From a bacterium (GTDB taxonomy: Bacteria; 4484-113), in contig JAOZQG010000008.1 in NCBI GenBank assembly GCA_029932365.1, positions 1 through 41,360 on the forward strand: a stretch of 41,360 nucleotides of DNA, read 5' to 3'. Shown here piece by piece: positions 6,745 to 14,536 of the stretch. The position numbers were made by a program, and so were the translations under genes. The first letter of the stretch is position 1; each line of letters opens with the position of its first letter. A model generated the notes under the pieces. That model did not search any database. It was not told the DNA's origin and saw nothing but the letters and a program-made list of their open reading frames with translations.

Positions 6745-8301
6745 TTGTCTCACCAAGATGGAGCACTAACGCGCATCATCTTCTGGGGGATCGCAGTTGT
6801 TGCGGTGGTCGCTGGCGCTTATTTCTGGTTCACCGCCAGTGAGCCATTTGCCGGCAAGGAGCGCTTTGCACCTTCGCAGGAAATGCGTCCCCTGAGCTTA
6901 ACCGAGCTACTGGATAATCCGGAAATTATGAAGCCCGAGAGCGCGCCGGATTTCTACCGCCAAGGCGATTTCTCCATTCTGCTCTCATACGACACGCATA
7001 ATAGAATCCAAACTTGCGGGTGCAGCCCGCTCCAGCTTGGTGGAATCGCGCCCCGTGTCGCGCTAATTAAGGTCTTCCGCTCGAAGGATGGCGTCCTTGT
7101 ATTCGACGCTGGCAGCATAAGCGACGGCGCAGGCTCATTCCAGCGGCTGAAATTCCAGACGATACTCCACGCTATGCGGGAAGCCGGCTACGACGGGGCT
7201 AACCTGGGCGTGACCGATATGGCTTACGCGCCCGACGAACTGGTGGAGCTGTTTCGCGAGGCCACGGTGCCGCTGTACTCGGCGAATGTCCTGGCTAACA
7301 GAATTAAAACTCCGCTAACAGGCAGCGAAAAAGCATACGACGACCCACCGCATATCATTAGAACGCTTCCCGTGCCGGGCATTTCTGAGGACACCGGCGC
7401 CAAGCCTATCGCACCCCCAGGCGCAGTTGCGCTGATTAACGGCAAGAAAGCGGGCGTGGTCTTTTTACAGTTCACCCAGCAGACTAAGGACTTCCAGCGA
7501 CATCCGGACTATGTAATTATCGAGCCGGATACCGCCTTTGAGCAGGTGAAACAGGCGACGCAGCCGCCGCCGGAGTTCTGGGTGCTGGTTGCGGAAGGCT
7601 ACGGTCACGACATCGAGAAATTCGCGCAGGCGCATCCTGAAATCCTCATTGTGTTGAGCGGCAACAAGCACATTGAAGAGGAGAAAAACGTCGCCAGAAC
7701 ACTTGATAACGGCGGTATCTGGTTTAACACATTTTTATACGGGAAGTACCTGGGACTGGTCAGCATTGACGGCGAGCCGGGCAACGAACGCAGACCCGCC
7801 AGATTTGAGGGCGTCAATATGCCCATACTCTCAACCTACTACCCCGACCCTACCGTTTACGACCTGATAAAAAAAGACCTGCACGCCCGATTCGAAGAGG
7901 TATTCCGCGAACAGAGCTTCGAGTATAAGTCCGCGAACATCATCCCGCCCGAAGAATGCAAGGATTGCCATGCCCGCCAATACGAGGTTTTCATCCGTAG
8001 CGCGCATCCGAATTCGCTAAAGACCCTCAAAGATGCGAACCAGCAGTACAACGTAGACTGCCTTTCATGCCATGTGGTCTACGATTACACTAACGACGTG
8101 ATGTATCCACTGCAATGTATCTCCTGCCACCGGGAGATTACGGTGCTTCACGGCTTCAAGCATCAGGCGGGCGAACCAAAAAAGGTTGAACGCATGGCAA
8201 AGGCTACATATGAATTCTGCGGCCGCTGTCACGATCCCGAAAATTCCACGAGATTCAGGACTCAACAGCAGGAGTACTTCGAAGCGATTAAACACTGGTA
8301 G
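6745..8301 (+). CDS. Membrane-anchored CGCS-type metallophosphoesterase-like domain fused to tetraheme cytochrome c
   Basis: The 518-residue protein has one N-terminal membrane segment (about residues 10-29), so the rest should face the periplasm or outside. Residues about 75-370 resemble the UshA/5'-nucleotidase metallophosphoesterase fold of the CGCS subgroup (YDTHNRIQTCGCSPLQLGG, VFDAGS). The usual GNHE metal-ligand motif is replaced by GVTD, so phosphatase activity is doubtful. The C-terminal 115 residues hold four CxxCH heme sites: CKDCH 405-409, CLSCH 439-443, CISCH 458-462 and CGRCH 492-496, with several extra histidines as possible axial ligands. It is probably an electron-transfer protein. 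The start is TTG with GAGGTGG about 8 nt upstream, 3 bp after the RidA gene. Confidence 0.85.
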   Translation: MSHQDGALTRIIFWGIAVVAVVAGAYFWFTASEPFAGKERFAPSQEMRPLSLTELLDNPEIMKPESAPDFYRQGDFSILLSYDTHNRIQTCGCSPLQLGGIAPRVALIKVFRSKDGVLVFDAGSISDGAGSFQRLKFQTILHAMREAGYDGANLGVTDMAYAPDELVELFREATVPLYSANVLANRIKTPLTGSEKAYDDPPHIIRTLPVPGISEDTGAKPIAPPGAVALINGKKAGVVFLQFTQQTKDFQRHPDYVIIEPDTAFEQVKQATQPPPEFWVLVAEGYGHDIEKFAQAHPEILIVLSGNKHIEEEKNVARTLDNGGIWFNTFLYGKYLGLVSIDGEPGNERRPARFEGVNMPILSTYYPDPTVYDLIKKDLHARFEEVFREQSFEYKSANIIPPEECKDCHARQYEVFIRSAHPNSLKTLKDANQQYNVDCLSCHVVYDYTNDVMYPLQCISCHREITVLHGFKHQAGEPKKVERMAKATYEFCGRCHDPENSTRFRTQQQEYFEAIKHW

Positions 8302-8317
8302 CAAGTAATATGCCCCC

Positions 8318-8326
8318 TGCTATAAT
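8318..8326 (+). promoter_or_regulatory. Extended -10 promoter of dgt
   Basis: TGCTATAAT has its expected +1 near 8333, five bases before the ATG at 8338. The leader is too short for a normal Shine-Dalgarno interaction. Confidence 0.7.
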
Positions 8327-8337
8327 CACTGGCGGGA

Positions 8338-9513
8338 ATGGGCTACTTGCTGGATACGAAGGAGCTGATGGAGCGGGAATCCGCAACGCTGGCTCCCTAC
8401 GCCGTCCATTCCATTAACTGCTCCGGACGCGAGCATGATGAGCCGGAAGCGTCGGCCCGCACGCCTTTCCAGCGCGATTGGCACCGCATCACCCATTCAC
8501 AGGGTTTCCGCAAACTGGAATTCAAGACCCAGGTTTTTGTCTACGGCGAAGGAGGGGAGCACGAAGATGTCATCCGCAACCGGCTTACTCACACGCTGGA
8601 AGTCTCCCAGATAGCCACGAGCATCGCACGCTCACTGGCCCTTAATGAAGACCTGACAAGCGCCATCGCCCTCGCGCACGATCTGGGCCACACGCCATTC
8701 GGCCACTCGGGCGAGGCGGAGCTGAAGCGCCTGGTACCCAGCTTCAATCACAACGTGCACTCGCTGCAAATTGTGCGAAAGCTGGAACGGCGCTACCCCG
8801 AATTCGCCGGGCTAAACCTCACTCTCGACACGCTTGAAGGCATTGAGAAGCACGAAACCGAATACGATAAGGTTGGCAGCTATGAGTTCAGGCCGAACCT
8901 AATGCCACCCCTTGAGGCGCAGGTGGTCAGCGCTTCGGATATCACCGCCTTCAGAGCGCACGACGTAGAAGACGCGCTGATATCCGGCATTCTCACGACC
9001 CATGATTTCAGCAAAGCGAAACTTAAGCTGTGGGACGAAGCGTTCAAGCCGCTAAGAGATTTAACCAACCGGCGTGTCCTGCTGGCGCAGCTTTCCCGCA
9101 GGCTTATTGACCTGATGGTCGCCGACATTCGCGAGGAGACCGGGCGCCGTCTGACAGAAGCGGGAGTAGAATCACTAGAACAGGTAAGGGAGTTTGAGGG
9201 CAACCTGGTTGGTTTCTCCAGCAAGCTGGAAAAACACCTTAGCGCACTGGGCGAATTTTTGATGCAAAGCTTCTATAAGGACTGGCGCATAGTGAGAATG
9301 ACTAATAAGGGTAAAATGATTGTGCGCAGGCTCTTTGAGGAATACCTCCGGCATCCGGAGATACTCCCGCCAGAAGTCGCTGAAAGCTACAATAATCAAG
9401 GGCCGGACGAAGAAGGCCGCAAGCGTGTTCTGGCGGACTACGTAGCGGGGATGACTGACCGGTACGCCACGGCGGAGTACCTGCGCCTGTTTGAAGTGGG
9501 CCATCCCGTGTGA
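8338..9513 (+). CDS. dgt: Deoxyguanosinetriphosphate triphosphohydrolase-like HD protein
   Basis: This 391-residue protein is an HD-superfamily dNTP triphosphohydrolase, which cleaves dNTPs to deoxynucleoside plus triphosphate and tunes the dNTP pool. Family signatures include QRDWHRITHSQGFRKLEFKTQVF, the first metal His in RNRLTHTLEVSQIA, the HD pair in AHDLGHTPFGHSGE, and a later Asp in VSASDITAFRAHDVEDAL. That last segment usually reads ADDIAY-HD-EDA, so it is slightly divergent. Its length fits the type 2 dGTPase-like group. Whether it prefers dGTP cannot be read from the sequence. It has its own extended -10 promoter and is followed 19 bp later by pyrB, so a dgt-pyrB-DUF2344 unit is likely. 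Confidence 0.92.
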   Translation: MGYLLDTKELMERESATLAPYAVHSINCSGREHDEPEASARTPFQRDWHRITHSQGFRKLEFKTQVFVYGEGGEHEDVIRNRLTHTLEVSQIATSIARSLALNEDLTSAIALAHDLGHTPFGHSGEAELKRLVPSFNHNVHSLQIVRKLERRYPEFAGLNLTLDTLEGIEKHETEYDKVGSYEFRPNLMPPLEAQVVSASDITAFRAHDVEDALISGILTTHDFSKAKLKLWDEAFKPLRDLTNRRVLLAQLSRRLIDLMVADIREETGRRLTEAGVESLEQVREFEGNLVGFSSKLEKHLSALGEFLMQSFYKDWRIVRMTNKGKMIVRRLFEEYLRHPEILPPEVAESYNNQGPDEEGRKRVLADYVAGMTDRYATAEYLRLFEVGHPV

Positions 9514-9532
9514 TCGCGCCAAGAGGAAGAAT

Positions 9533-10468
9533 ATGAAACGCGACCTAATCACCGTCACCGACCTCACAGACGACGAGCTGCAAAACGTCTTCCAGCGCGC
9601 TCAGGGTTTTGAGAGAATGAGCGCCCAAGAGCGTCTGTCACTGCGCGGGAAGCTTGTAGGAAAGCACTGCTTGCTGCTGTTCTACGAGCCGTCGACCCGC
9701 ACCCGGCTGTCGTTTGAGGTCGCCGCCAAAACCTTCGGGATGGAAGCCTGCGTCGTTACGGGGGAAAGCTCGTCCGTGGTCAAAGGGGAATCCATCGAAG
9801 ACACCGCTCAAACCTGCGGCGCCATGGGCTTTGACCTGGCGGTGATGCGGCACCCCAATGACACCGCGGTAGCCGAGTTCGCGCCGCACTTCCCAGCATC
9901 CGTGATAAACGGCGGAAGCGGCAAATTCGCCCATCCGACACAGGCTCTGTTGGATGCTTACGCTTTGTGGAAACGCGACCTTCTCATAGAAGGCTTGCGC
10001 ATCGCGATTTGCGGCGATATTCTGCACTCGCGAGTGGCGCGCAGCAACGTGCGCCTGTTGAACCGCTTCGGCATTACGCCGATACTGGTTGGACCCCGCC
10101 AGCTAATGCCCGAGGAGCTACAGAAAAGCGGAGAAAGTCCCGAAGGTGAAGAGCTTCGCGCCGAAATCAGCCACAGCCTTGACGAACTGCTGGAAAGGCT
10201 GGACGTTCTCATGATGCTGCGGACGCAACTGGAGCGGCACGAAGGCGTCGTGCGTATCAGGCCGGGAGAGTTCATCGCTGGATACCAGCTCAATGCCGAG
10301 CGCCTAAGAGCCCTGAGCCCGAACGCCTTAGTCATGCATCCGGGGCCGGTCGTGCGCGGCTCGGAGCTCACAGACGAGGTTATGAAAAACGAACGCACCA
10401 TTATCGTGGAACAGGTTGCAGGAGGCGTCTTCGTAAGAATGGCGCTTATCGACCTTCTTACGCAGTAA
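9533..10468 (+). CDS. pyrB: Aspartate carbamoyltransferase catalytic subunit
   Basis: PyrB condenses carbamoyl phosphate with aspartate in the second step of pyrimidine synthesis. The protein is 311 residues, the normal size. The carbamoyl-phosphate loop FYEPSTRTRLSFE, the second site HPTQALLDAYAL, and MHPGPVVRGSEL near the C-terminus are all present. The usual HPGPxNRG reads HPGPVVRG, a small departure. The ORF track begins at 9491. ATG 9533 is preferred because MKRDLITVTDLT aligns with normal PyrB starts and AAGAGGAAG sits 5-8 nt upstream. No regulatory pyrI or dihydroorotase (pyrC) is adjacent; the next gene is 6 bp downstream. Confidence 0.95.
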   Translation: MKRDLITVTDLTDDELQNVFQRAQGFERMSAQERLSLRGKLVGKHCLLLFYEPSTRTRLSFEVAAKTFGMEACVVTGESSSVVKGESIEDTAQTCGAMGFDLAVMRHPNDTAVAEFAPHFPASVINGGSGKFAHPTQALLDAYALWKRDLLIEGLRIAICGDILHSRVARSNVRLLNRFGITPILVGPRQLMPEELQKSGESPEGEELRAEISHSLDELLERLDVLMMLRTQLERHEGVVRIRPGEFIAGYQLNAERLRALSPNALVMHPGPVVRGSELTDEVMKNERTIIVEQVAGGVFVRMALIDLLTQ

Positions 10469-10474
10469 ACGCGA

Positions 10475-11119
10475 ATGGCGCCGTCTTCCGAACAAAAGGA
10501 ATACCGCTACCGGCTGTGGTACCTCAAGGACGAAGTACTGCGCTTCGTAGGCCACCTCGATACGGTCAAGCTGGTTGAGCGGGCATTGCGGGGAGCCGAG
10601 CTTCCACTGATACATACAAAGGGATTCTCCAAAAAGCCAAAGTTCATTACCAGCCCGCCGCTACCTTTGGGCTATACCAGCCGGATGGAGCTTCTGGATT
10701 TCGCGCTCACTGAGCCTCGCAACCCGGGAGATGTGCTTAAAGCTACAAGTAAGTTCTCGCAGCCGCGCGAGTTGTTTCACAAGCTAAGGCCTCTAGGCGA
10801 CGACGAACCCAGGCTAAACAGCGTGCTTCATTCCATGCTGGTGGAGCTTGTTTTCGTGAACGAGGCGAACGAGGAATTTTTAAACGAAGAACTTTTTGAA
10901 GAGTTTTTGCAGGCTTTGGGAAAAGAAAAAAGCAGTTTCACTCACGGACTATTGGGATGGGGAATTACGGACAGCCGGCTAAAACTCAATGCCAGTGTGC
11001 GAAAAGACGCGATGCCGCTTTCGAAATTTTCCAAGGTGATGACCGCGTACTTCCAGGCGCGATTCGTCGGTGGCGAACGAGTGATGCTGCTAAAAGAAGA
11101 CGGAGGGCTGGCGTTTTAA
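10475..11119 (+). CDS. DUF2344 (radical-SAM-linked) protein, stand-alone
   Basis: The 214-residue protein matches the domain often fused to or encoded beside a B12-dependent radical SAM protein (TIGR03936/DUF2344). Diagnostic parts are LWYLKDEVLRFVGHLDTVKLVERALRGAELPL, then HTKGFSKKPKFITSPPLPLGYTS and ELLDFALTEPRNP. The biochemical role is not established. Here it is separate, starts 6 bp after pyrB, and no radical SAM gene is in the window. It converges on truB with only 15 bp between stop codons. Family identity is fairly firm; function is unknown. Confidence 0.8.
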   Translation: MAPSSEQKEYRYRLWYLKDEVLRFVGHLDTVKLVERALRGAELPLIHTKGFSKKPKFITSPPLPLGYTSRMELLDFALTEPRNPGDVLKATSKFSQPRELFHKLRPLGDDEPRLNSVLHSMLVELVFVNEANEEFLNEELFEEFLQALGKEKSSFTHGLLGWGITDSRLKLNASVRKDAMPLSKFSKVMTAYFQARFVGGERVMLLKEDGGLAF

Positions 11120-11133
11120 CGAAACAACGCCAG
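11108..11133. terminator. Bidirectional terminator-like hairpin between DUF2344 gene and truB
   Basis: An 8-bp perfect stem, CTGGCGTT / AACGCCAG, has a 10-nt loop. The DUF2344 stop codon lies inside the loop, and the truB stop begins two bases beyond the stem. It is placed to end transcription in both directions, although no long T-tract follows. Confidence 0.55.
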
Positions 11134-11134
11134 T

Positions 11135-12142
11135 CTACATCAATAACTTCCGTGGATGTAGCGGCAGGTTATCACCGACAGGCTCCCCGGCCTCAACGAT
11201 GGCAGCGAGTTCACCGTCAGGGCCGGTGGCGAACAATCTCATCCCCCGCCTGCGTGCCTTCTCCCCAAGGAAATGAGCTTTTACCACAACGGGCATTCCC
11301 CGGGCGAGCCGGGTGACGCTGGGGGCGTCGAGGGAGACAGTAAGCTCTGGCTCAGCGATAATACGCATCGGACGAAGCGTTTCCTGCATTCTGTCCTCCG
11401 CAGCGAACTCCTCGACTTCCTCCAGCGTATGCGTGTCCTCCACGCGGAAAGGCCCGACCTGTTCGCGCACAAGAGAGAAGACGCAGCCCTGGGTCTTCAG
11501 CAGCTCGCCCAGGTCTCGCGCCAGGCTGCGCACGTAAAAGCCGCCGCGACACGATATGCGTATCGTGAACAGCTTTAGCGAAGGCAGTTTGACCGGTTCT
11601 TCGGAAAGCTCCGGACGGGATTCGAGCAGCTCTTCCGCCGAGGGGCCATCAGCGTAGGAGATAAACTCAATGTCCTCCACCGTGACGCGTTTGAGCTTGT
11701 GCGGAACTTCCTCGCCCGCAAGCGCTATTCGGTAGAACTCCTTGCCGCCCACCTTGGTCGTGGAGTACTTCGGCGGACGCTGGCTAAACTCGCCGACAAA
11801 CTGCTTAAGAGCCAGACGCACTTCTTTCTCCGACACCCCGTCGGTTTCCCCTGCGGAGATAATCTCACTGGTTATGTCGTCGGTGACGGTGCTAAAGCCC
11901 AGCAGAAGCGTCGTAAGATACACCTTGCGGAATTCCGCAAAGTAGCTGAAAAGCTTGGTCGCGCGGTTCACCCCGATAGGCAATACTCCCGTTGCAGGCT
12001 TATCCAGTACGCCGGAATGTCCCAGCTTGCGGATGCCCAGAATACGGCGGAGCCGCCTGATGACCTGAAACGAGGTGAGCCCCGGTGGTTTGTTGATGTT
12101 GATGAAGCCGCTCGGCTTCCCGCCTGGATTTTCACCGGACAT
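11135..12142 (-). CDS. truB: tRNA pseudouridine-55 synthase
   Basis: TruB isomerises U55 in the tRNA T loop. The 335-residue protein opens GFININKPPGLTSFQVIRRLRRILG, and the catalytic loop is GHSGVLDKPATGVLPIG with the nucleophilic aspartate at residue 47. Most family members read GHTGTLDPLATGVL, so the Pro after Asp is replaced by Lys, a mild oddity. RPPKYSTTKVGGKEFYRIA and FYVRSLARDLGELL are further TruB signatures. A PUA-like tail follows. A TTGCTA-17-TAAAAT promoter precedes it, giving a leader of about 8 nt (CCCCCATT) without a Shine-Dalgarno. The usual rbfA/ribF neighbours are not adjacent. Confidence 0.95.
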   Translation of the reverse strand: MSGENPGGKPSGFININKPPGLTSFQVIRRLRRILGIRKLGHSGVLDKPATGVLPIGVNRATKLFSYFAEFRKVYLTTLLLGFSTVTDDITSEIISAGETDGVSEKEVRLALKQFVGEFSQRPPKYSTTKVGGKEFYRIALAGEEVPHKLKRVTVEDIEFISYADGPSAEELLESRPELSEEPVKLPSLKLFTIRISCRGGFYVRSLARDLGELLKTQGCVFSLVREQVGPFRVEDTHTLEEVEEFAAEDRMQETLRPMRIIAEPELTVSLDAPSVTRLARGMPVVVKAHFLGEKARRRGMRLFATGPDGELAAIVEAGEPVGDNLPLHPRKLLM

Positions 12143-12156
12143 AATGGGGGCAGTGG

Positions 12157-12185
12157 ATTTTAGCCTGTCCCTATCAGGATAGCAA
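12157..12185 (-). promoter_or_regulatory. Promoter of truB
   Basis: On the minus strand TTGCTA (12185-12180) and TAAAAT (12162-12157) have a 17-bp spacer. Predicted +1 near 12150 leaves about 8 nt before the ATG. Confidence 0.65.
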
Positions 12186-12208
12186 GCTGGCCTGTGCTAG
12201 AAGCTGGC

Positions 12209-12985
12209 TTATTCAGCGGACTCGCTCTCCTTTGTGGGAGGCTGGCGGCGACCGACGATGGCAGCGATGATAACGATCAGGATGCCCAGCGTGAGCAGTA
12301 TGCTGAAGGCGTGGCCGCTCGGCTCGGCGTCCTGCACTAAAAAGCGCGCCCGGCCCACGAAGAGCGAAACACGCGCCATCACCGTCGAGCCGAAACTGGC
12401 GCCGAAAGCAACCATTAGCACCCAGATACCAATCTTCGCGCCGCCGCCGATGACACCCTTGTGCTCGTAGCTGAAGAAGAAATATATGAGAACCGTGACC
12501 ACGCAGATGAAGAGGATGATGGCGTTAACCAGCGCGGGAACATACTCGCCCGGAGGAGCGCCAATATAGGGCTGCATATTCACCCAGGGGAAGCTGGCAT
12601 AAACCTGCGCTAGTAGGTAGCTGTTGAGCACCGGCCCGATCATGAAACCGGCTCCCCATCCCACCACAAACGCCAGCGCCCACCGGCTCATCCACTCGAT
12701 AGCCGGAATCATCCGCGTTAGCATTATCAGACCCAGAATGCCGGGCACCAAGAACCAAAAGTCCGGACTCCAGGTCACGTCCGGATCTGGGGCGATGTTT
12801 ATAAAAACGCGACCAATAAAGTCGGGCAGAACAATCGTCGCCCATACCAGCCAGACCACAAACGCGTTGGCGATACCCACATAAAGGTGCTCTGCGAAGC
12901 GGAAGAAGGGATTATCCTTGTAGAGGAACGATAGTATCATCAGGGTTAACCCTGCCGCAATCCACGTACCTATGAAAGTAGCCAT
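12209..12985 (-). CDS. Polytopic membrane protein, last gene of the DUF6754 operon
   Basis: The 258-residue protein appears to have about seven membrane helices (approximate starts at residues 4, 35, 75, 96, 148, 180 and 226) with a short acidic cytoplasmic tail. The start MATFIGTWIAAGLTLMILSFLYKDNPFFR looks conserved-type, but I cannot name a characterised family. Its ATG shares a base with the stop codon of the gene upstream (TGATG), so the two are translationally coupled. With the other three genes it probably forms one membrane complex (inference). Confidence 0.8.
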   Translation of the reverse strand: MATFIGTWIAAGLTLMILSFLYKDNPFFRFAEHLYVGIANAFVVWLVWATIVLPDFIGRVFINIAPDPDVTWSPDFWFLVPGILGLIMLTRMIPAIEWMSRWALAFVVGWGAGFMIGPVLNSYLLAQVYASFPWVNMQPYIGAPPGEYVPALVNAIILFICVVTVLIYFFFSYEHKGVIGGGAKIGIWVLMVAFGASFGSTVMARVSLFVGRARFLVQDAEPSGHAFSILLTLGILIVIIAAIVGRRQPPTKESESAE

Positions 12986-13821
12986 CAGGCACGCTCCCTC
13001 GCTTCCGCGCGCTTCGCCATCACCGCGCGGAAAAAGGCTATGTTGCCGACAATGATGAATATCACGAGCAGAGCGTGCACAATCGACTGGCTGTTCATTC
13101 CGGCCGAGGCGGCGCCTTTCCTCTCTATGAGCTCTTCGTATTCGGCGGCAGCTTTAAGGCCGCCCATAAGGCCGTTTATTTGCCCCGATTGGTAAAACGA
13201 GAAGTAATCGGCGAAGGATACCGCGGTACATCCCGCGCCCATAGGATAGCCTCCAGGGGCTGACCCGTACGCTATCCAGGGCCTAACGGTCTCACCCGCT
13301 GCGAGGTCCACCAGGTACTTGATGTTTCCCTGAAATTTGGGTGTCCGCTCCAGTATGGGCATATCCGCTGTGGACTTGCCGTTGGCGTCGCTGCGGTACA
13401 TTTCCTTTATATCGCTGTTGAGCTGGGAAATTACCGCAGGCAGATTGGGCTTGAAGCCCAGCATAACGTAGTCCTCGCCGTCCACCTTGCCCATATCCCC
13501 GCCCACGTCGTTCAGCGCCATCACGCCCAATCCGGTTCCGGCCGGCCCGAACAAGTTGATGGCGATGACGTAGAGGTCTTTGCTGAAAGCGTGGCGCAAA
13601 ACTGCCAGGAGCATCGGGTACAGCTCTGGCTCGCTTGACGGATCGAAGTCCACTGCCACCACAATGGTGTCGCCCGGCTGCAGGTTTTCTATCGTGTTGT
13701 AAACACCCAGGACTTCTCTCGTCGGGAGGTTCTCCCAGACATCAAAGGGGAAAATCAGCGGCAGGAATACCGCGAAGGCGATCAGCCCGTAGAGAAGGTA
13801 GCGTTCCCAGGAGCGCAGCAC
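12985..13821 (-). CDS. Membrane-anchored alpha/beta domain protein, third gene of the DUF6754 operon
   Basis: The 278-residue protein has one hydrophobic segment at each end (about residues 10-26 and 248-266) bracketing a soluble domain of about 200 residues that should lie outside the cytoplasm. The soluble part alternates strands and helices (GDTIVVAVDFDPSSEPEL, LYVIAINLFGP, DYVMLGFKP, and the Gly-rich YGSAPGGYPMGAGC). It may be a Rossmann-like domain, possibly related to the one in the DUF6754 protein. The start is GTG, overlapping the preceding TAG as TAGTG. No characterised family is recognised. Confidence 0.78.
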   Translation of the reverse strand: MLRSWERYLLYGLIAFAVFLPLIFPFDVWENLPTREVLGVYNTIENLQPGDTIVVAVDFDPSSEPELYPMLLAVLRHAFSKDLYVIAINLFGPAGTGLGVMALNDVGGDMGKVDGEDYVMLGFKPNLPAVISQLNSDIKEMYRSDANGKSTADMPILERTPKFQGNIKYLVDLAAGETVRPWIAYGSAPGGYPMGAGCTAVSFADYFSFYQSGQINGLMGGLKAAAEYEELIERKGAASAGMNSQSIVHALLVIFIIVGNIAFFRAVMAKRAEARERA

Positions 13822-14534
13822 TAGTCGCCACCTCCCATGTAGGTCTTCTCCACGCCAAAGATTATGCGCACGCTCGTCGCGATAATGCCCAGAGCCACGC
13901 CCAGCACGATGCCGCGAAATCCCGCCGCGTTAGGGACATTCAGCAGCCAGCTCGTCATCTCTTCCATGCGCAAGCTAGACCAAAAGCCTGTTTCCGGCAG
14001 CCACGCAGTTAGTGACGTGCCCAGCGGGACGCGCCCCAGCATCACTATTACCGCAGCAACCAGCAATACCGATGCCTCGAGTGTCTTGGCGCGGAAGCTG
14101 CGATAGGCCGCGCTGGCGATATAGAACGCGAGGATGGAAAACATCGTGGCCTGCATCGGCACCATCATCCAGAAGAACATCCAGTAAAACGCGCCCTTGC
14201 TGTTCTCCAGCCCCCCCCAAGGGTAATAGGCCGCGGAATCCGCCGGCGGCGCTGACCACCAGGGAATCCAGGCAATCATCATCGTGACGAATCCAAGAAT
14301 TAGCACCCAGGAATATCCGTAACCCGGACGCCTTTTACGTATTTTCGTTATATGCTGGCCGAGGATCGAGTTGATGCCGAGAAGCATCGCAAAAGCGCCG
14401 ATTATGGTAACAAATACCTTGAGCCGGTCGCCTATATCCTGCATCGGCGCTGCGGGGATGTAGAAGATGATGAGGACAAACATCCCAAGCACAAACGCGA
14501 TAACAACCGGCAGTTGTCTACGCAAAAACGTCAT
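13821..14534 (-). CDS. Polytopic membrane protein, second gene of the DUF6754 operon
   Basis: The 237-residue protein has about six predicted membrane helices and a short basic cytoplasmic loop (ITKIRKRRPGYG). Its termini are MTFLRRQLPVVIAFVLGMFV and FGVEKTYMGGGD. No enzymatic motif is visible. It begins 2 bp after the stop of the DUF6754 gene and overlaps the next gene, so it is an integral member of the coupled operon. Function unknown; an assembly partner for the DUF6754 protein is the simplest reading. Confidence 0.78.
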   Translation of the reverse strand: MTFLRRQLPVVIAFVLGMFVLIIFYIPAAPMQDIGDRLKVFVTIIGAFAMLLGINSILGQHITKIRKRRPGYGYSWVLILGFVTMMIAWIPWWSAPPADSAAYYPWGGLENSKGAFYWMFFWMMVPMQATMFSILAFYIASAAYRSFRAKTLEASVLLVAAVIVMLGRVPLGTSLTAWLPETGFWSSLRMEEMTSWLLNVPNAAGFRGIVLGVALGIIATSVRIIFGVEKTYMGGGD

Positions 14535-14536
14535 TG

